The notes under the pieces are model-generated. The model ran no database searches. It was not told the DNA's origin and worked only from the letters and a program-made list of their open reading frames with translations. A stretch of DNA of 64,000 nt from assembly GCA_026182355.1 (NCBI GenBank), contig JAPFBL010000590.1, forward strand, positions 1-64,000. Direction: 5' to 3'. The translations under genes and the position numbers were made by a program. Shown here piece after piece: positions 62,180-64,000 of the stretch. The DNA is from Hermatobates lingyangjiaoensis (taxonomy: Eukaryota; Arthropoda; Insecta; Hemiptera; Hermatobatidae). Every line of letters starts with the position of its first letter. The stretch's first letter is position 1.

Positions 62180-62830
62180 AAACCTACTTGCTACAGTATC
62201 AGGTACCTAAAAATATGTACAGATATGTACATGCTTTGTCTGTACATTGCTTAGAACTGACTCATTTCATTACCTTTATGTTTTATACGTTAGAGAAACC
62301 CAATCCATATTTAGAAAAATTTGTCTTTTGGTATTTTTATTTCAGAAATATACAAGTATTTTTAGGTGTTTGATACTGTAGCAAGTAGGTATTGTTATTG
62401 TTAAACAACTTGTCGAAGTGACGTTTGTCCGAAAAGACTTTGTCAAACGACTTTTCCGTTTATACCAAACTTTGTCCTAGGCTAGTGGTCGGACTGAAAA
62501 GCGTTTGCTCTCTAAACAAGCGTTTGTTTAGGTATTGTTAGTTGATATATGTGTGCAGCTAGTCAAACACAGCTTAATAACTTAGCTCATACGTTGAATT
62601 TCCAGTCCATTCAAATCTTTGCTTTTTAGTTAGACGTACACAAATCTACTATCAACGTTTCAGCTCTCTATGACTTACAGTGGAGTTTGCTTGTTACTAA
62701 CATTTTTTCACAAATAAACGGACAGACATTTTTCTAAGAGTGGATTCGGTTTCTCTAATGCATAAAACGTAAAGGTAACTTAAAATGAGTCATTTGTAAG
62801 CAATGTAGGCAAAACCTTTTTTGTATTTAT
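62180..62830. repeat. Rep-B copies 2 and 3 in inverse orientation
   Basis: CTTAGAACTGACTCATTTCA at 62,249 (plus) is mirrored by AAAATGAGTCATTTGTAAGC at 62,782 (minus). A small palindrome CCTACTTGCTACAGTATCA at 62,186 pairs with 62,372-62,390. Together they form a loose foldback of about 640 bp. Confidence 0.6.
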
Positions 62831-64000
62831 ATAGATTTCCATATACATTATTGTAATATTGCCTAGTAATAACAAATTCAAAGTTGAGAAAAAAAAGAGA
62901 ACTCATACATTTCCTCGCATCTCTCTTTGTACAGCATCATATATGTATAACCACAGCATAATATTAAATATGGTGTGTGTATGGTGGTATGTACATAGGT
63001 ATCCAGGGTCAATTTCTTTTTCCCTTTGTAAATTTGACCGTAAACCAGATGTGTCAGAGAGGCACAACACTTCAGATACATGCCTATGTTTCTTTTTATA
63101 TATATAAGGGAATTTACCGATTCTGACTTGCCTAGTCCATAAATTAGACAGGCTCTTTGATTCTTTAGAGCCATATTCTCAATTTTTCATCCTGTATTCC
63201 ACTTAAGGTAATTACACTAAGAATAGTATATTCTACGTTGTTATAGCTGAAGACTAGAGTTCTAGACGTTGTGTTCGGAAACTAATTATTCAAAGAGTGT
63301 ATTGTTAGTGACTGTAGGAATAGAAGTTGTAATCGTAGACAGGAGTCTAGGAGTCGGTATTGTGTAAATAATTGGCAGTAGGAAACTGGTAGATCTAGGA
63401 GTTGTAATCCTAATCCAGTTGGTTGTCGAGGGTTAGAGGCGGACACCAGTGGCTGTGAGAGGCGCAGCTTATATCTTCTGAATGGACGTACATGTTTTAA
63501 CATTTTTTGAGCATATTTCAAACGTAAGTTAATCTCGGGACAATCAATTGTCATTTCTATAGGCTGGTCTAAGGTCAAGGGGTCAAGGGCTACTGTTGAC
63601 AACAGTAAAACATACATTTGAATTCTGTCTGTAGAATTGTTACATTCTGTTGTTTAGCTATGTTGTATTAAAGTAACAAACAAAAGACGTTTTTTTTTAA
63701 TTTAAACTTCTTTTGTGTTGAGACTTATATTATCAATTCATCCGGTGTGAGGAAATACCACACAATTACGGATTGCGCAACTAAACGAATGTCTTAATAT
63801 GGTTTTATTGTAATCAATTTCTTAACTTTTTGGTTACCGAACGGTATTAGCTCTAAAAAAGACAACTCACATGTTCCACTTGTAGTCAGTTACTCGTCAG
63901 ATTTGTTTCCCGCGATTTATTAATATTTATATAAGGTAGAATGAAAGCAATACTAAAAGTAACTTTCTTTCAATTGTAGGGTAAAAAGCTAATGAAATAG
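62831..64000. other. Right end of window, no recognised gene
   Basis: A 111-codon minus frame (63,617-63,282, MYVLLLSTVALDPLTLDQPI) lies in slightly GC-richer sequence. I find no domain. It could be a transposon scrap. Confidence 0.3.

Noticed and set aside
41367..64000. Second host gene in the right third of the window
   Set aside because: No exon with a recognisable domain or consistent phase was found; the frames seen are transposon-derived or composition artefacts.

Overview
The window is animal nuclear DNA, most likely from an arthropod. It is AT-rich, has long (TA)n tracts, and contains one spliced host gene surrounded by retroelement and DNA-transposon debris. The arthropod call rests on the mix of elements: R1- and Jockey-type LINEs, a gypsy-like (errantivirus-type) LTR remnant, a D34D mariner, Penelope-like elements (PLEs) and a tRNA-headed SINE. 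I cannot name the species.

Host gene. Eight exons on the + strand between 31,011 and 41,366 join into a 346-residue protein that is clearly WDR45B/WIPI3, a beta-propeller of the autophagy PROPPIN family. Reading frame and splice phase agree at every junction. Intron 2 uses a GC-AG splice pair. Introns 4, 6 and 7 are swollen by foldback repeats, a 43-bp minisatellite, a LINE 3' end and PLE fragments.

Left part, 1-9.4 kb. A chain of palindromic (foldback) elements separated by (TA)n surrounds a nearly complete endonuclease-bearing PLE (4.34-8.28 kb) with an RT frame, a GIY-YIG frame and inverted pseudo-LTRs. Next to it lies a large palindrome with arms of about 400 bp.

9.4-24.9 kb is a nest of minus-strand retroelements. 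In order these are the 3' LTR, env and protease remnant of a gypsy-like element, two broken Jockey-type ORF1 regions, a Merlin/IS1016-like transposase piece, a GC-rich 5' LINE region, a near-intact R1-type LINE (ORF1 with one in-frame stop, ORF2 open over 1033 codons), a decayed Jockey LINE, another LINE RT fragment and a decayed PLE RT.

24.9-31 kb holds more foldbacks, a THAP/P-element-like transposase fragment and diverged duplications. 41.4-64 kb has foldbacks, three SINE copies, an intact mariner at 50.3-51.6 kb with TA target duplication, a deleted mariner-like element with about 145-bp inverted repeats, a TACCGT-ended MITE-like element and a LINE scrap. I recognise no host gene there.

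Most notable signal. At least seven foldback groups with little sequence in common outside the motif, and the PLE pseudo-LTR itself, carry the same compact RNA motif, usually in inverted pairs: a 3-5 bp stem I, a CTGANGA-like core, one extra base, a hairpin, GAAA, a one- to two-pair stem III, U-H, and the partner strand of stem I. This is the layout of a minimal type I hammerhead ribozyme. Stem I and stem III differ between groups but stay paired. Hammerheads are known in PLEs, so the foldbacks are best read as PLE-derived, hammerhead-bearing non-autonomous elements. Catalytic activity is not shown by sequence alone.
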